Positions 13,249-13,828 of a stretch of 13,828 nucleotides of DNA are shown here, one piece after another. The notes beneath the pieces are model-generated. The model was not told the origin of the DNA. It ran no database searches and saw nothing but the letters and a program-made list of their open reading frames with translations. Positions within the stretch are counted from its first letter, which is position 1, and each line of letters opens with the position of its first letter. A program made the position numbers and the translations under genes. The stretch spans positions 1 to 13,828 of the forward strand of contig NZ_JZKH01000140.1 of the NCBI RefSeq assembly GCF_000961885.1, given 5' to 3'. This stretch comes from Streptomyces rubellomurinus (GTDB lineage Bacteria; Actinomycetota; Actinomycetes; Streptomycetales; Streptomycetaceae).

Positions 13249-13458
13249 ATGACCAAGCCGGAGATCTCCACTCGGGGCTGGTACAAGAGCAGCTACAGCG
13301 CCCAAGCGACTGAGTGCGTAGAAACGGGGCGCGTCGTCAGCAGCGGCATGGCCGTGCGGGACTCAAAGGACCCCAACGGGCCGGCCTTGCTCTTCCCCGC
13401 TGCCGCATGGTCCTCGTTTGTCACCTCCATCAAGACTGGGGAGTTCCCCAACACCTGA
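13249..13458 (+). CDS. DUF397 protein, first of a tandem pair
   Basis: A 69-residue protein filled by one DUF397 domain: WYKSSYS (11-17), ECVET (22-26), MAVRDSKDPNGPALLFP (34-50) and a C-terminal W-x-x-F helix (54-57). ATG 13249 has GAGGG seven bases upstream. DUF397 proteins are small, common in actinomycetes, and usually sit beside an XRE-type helix-turn-helix regulator, often as part of toxin/antitoxin-like or developmental switches of the BldB/WhiJ kind. No such regulator is seen inside the window. The IS right end is only 24 bp away, so the original promoter was probably separated from this gene. Its last 12 codons and terminator are nearly identical to those of the next gene. Confidence 0.88.
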   Translation: MTKPEISTRGWYKSSYSAQATECVETGRVVSSGMAVRDSKDPNGPALLFPAAAWSSFVTSIKTGEFPNT

Positions 13459-13499
13459 ACACCCTCGCGCGAGAAGTCGACCCAGCCGACTTCTCGCGC
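13421..13499 (+). repeat. 79-bp direct repeat, copy 1 (DUF397 3' end and terminator)
   Basis: Bases 13421-13499 equal 13706-13784 except for one base (A 13480 against G 13765). The repeat covers the final 12 codons, the stop and the whole hairpin, while the two genes differ widely upstream. Confidence 0.95.
13467..13499 (+). terminator. Terminator hairpin after the first DUF397 gene
   Basis: GCGCGAGAAGTCG (13467-13479) pairs perfectly with CGACTTCTCGCGC (13487-13499), a 13-bp stem with a seven-base loop starting nine bases after the stop. It lies between the two DUF397 genes and would separate their transcripts at least in part. Confidence 0.75.
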
Positions 13500-13521
13500 A
13501 AATCGCAAAGGAACTTGAGTG

Positions 13522-13743
13522 ATGATCATCGACCAGAGCAGTCCGGAGCTGAGCCGTGCCACCTGGCGAAAGAGCAGGTTCAGCGCCAACCAGGGCAACT
13601 GCATCGAGGTCGCGGACGGGTTGACGAATGTCGTCCCGGTCCGCGACTCCAAGGACCCGAACGGACCGGCGCTCGTCTTCCCCGCCGACGCGTGGACAAC
13701 CTTCATCACCTCCATCAAGACTGGGGAGTTCCCCAACACCTGA
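13522..13743 (+). CDS. DUF397 protein, second of a tandem pair
   Basis: A 73-residue DUF397 protein. The ATG at 13522 is preferred over the GTG at 13519 because AAAGGAA (13507-13513) lies eight bases before it. Domain blocks are TWRKSRFSANQGNCIEVADG (from about residue 14), VVPVRDSKDPNGPALVFP and the W-x-x-F end. It is only moderately similar to the first copy over its front two-thirds but identical in protein over the last 12 residues (ITSIKTGEFPNT against VTSIKTGEFPNT apart from one residue). The shared 79-bp DNA block points to duplication followed by divergence or to local gene conversion. The function is unknown; it is probably a small regulatory partner of an XRE regulator encoded elsewhere. 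Confidence 0.88.
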   Translation: MIIDQSSPELSRATWRKSRFSANQGNCIEVADGLTNVVPVRDSKDPNGPALVFPADAWTTFITSIKTGEFPNT

Positions 13744-13784
13744 ACACCCTCGCGCGAGAAGTCGGCCCAGCCGACTTCTCGCGC
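13706..13784 (+). repeat. 79-bp direct repeat, copy 2 (DUF397 3' end and terminator)
   Basis: Second copy of the repeat at 13421-13499, offset by 285 bp. The single difference, G at 13765, lengthens the terminator stem by one pair. Confidence 0.95.
13752..13784. terminator. Terminator hairpin between converging genes
   Basis: GCGCGAGAAGTCGG (13752-13765) pairs perfectly with CCGACTTCTCGCGC (13771-13784), a 14-bp stem with a five-base loop. It directly abuts the stop codon of the minus-strand gene at the window edge, so it probably ends transcription from both sides. Confidence 0.78.
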
Positions 13785-13828
13785 TCACTTGTCAGCGCCC
13801 AGCTGCTTCCACTCCTTGGGCAACTTGC
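13785..13828 (-). CDS. C-terminal end of an unidentified gene (partial)
   Basis: Read on the minus strand, the last bases give KLPKEWKQLGADK followed by TGA (complement of 13785-13787), directly beside a strong hairpin. The placement of the stop against a terminator supports a real gene converging on the DUF397 pair. Too little is present to name a family. Confidence 0.4.
   Translation of the reverse strand, partial: KLPKEWKQLGADK

Overview
The window is very GC-rich. Its genes show the strong third-position G/C bias, GTG starts, twin DUF397 genes and gene neighbours typical of a Streptomyces or Kitasatospora-like actinomycete. It looks like accessory or subtelomeric chromosome: metal and ion transport genes sit among decayed genes, an insertion sequence and gene remnants.

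Layout. Bases 1-621 hold no convincing gene but contain three hairpin units spaced 57-58 bp apart. Bases 622-925 are a frameshifted fossil of a Tn3-type serine recombinase. Bases 921-2931 (minus strand) are a two-gene operon: a NicO/RcnA-like nickel/cobalt exporter with a secreted N-terminal domain and a very His-rich loop, followed by a small lipoprotein. A 420-bp divergent intergenic region carries two hairpins on the exporter side. On the other side are a 17-bp site matching the published Nur (nickel Fur) box layout and a possible 12-codon leader ORF whose stop overlaps the start of a NiCoT (HoxN/NixA) nickel permease. Downstream on the plus strand are a secreted DUF4331 protein and a membrane-anchored or secreted TPR protein. 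A cation diffusion facilitator gene cut off after about 103 residues follows on the minus strand.

The second half holds a CPA1 Na+/H+ antiporter, an orphan 62-codon coding remnant, a Crp/Fnr-type regulator that lacks the usual cAMP-pocket residues, and a pyridine-nucleotide disulfide oxidoreductase whose C-terminal His/Glu dyad is replaced by Tyr/Arg. A perfect 16-bp inverted repeat separates the last two. An apparently intact 943-bp IS5-family (IS427-like) element with 24-bp ends and a TA duplication sits 43 bp upstream of the oxidoreductase. After it come two tandem DUF397 genes that share a 79-bp 3' end including the terminator, then the last codons of a minus-strand gene.

How the genes may work together: bases 921-7621 read as one extracytoplasmic nickel/cobalt homeostasis module (permease, exporter, lipoprotein, DUF4331, TPR). 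The individual family assignments are strong. The idea that DUF4331, TPR and the lipoprotein work with the transporters is inference from gene order. This is the best candidate in the window for an undescribed system.
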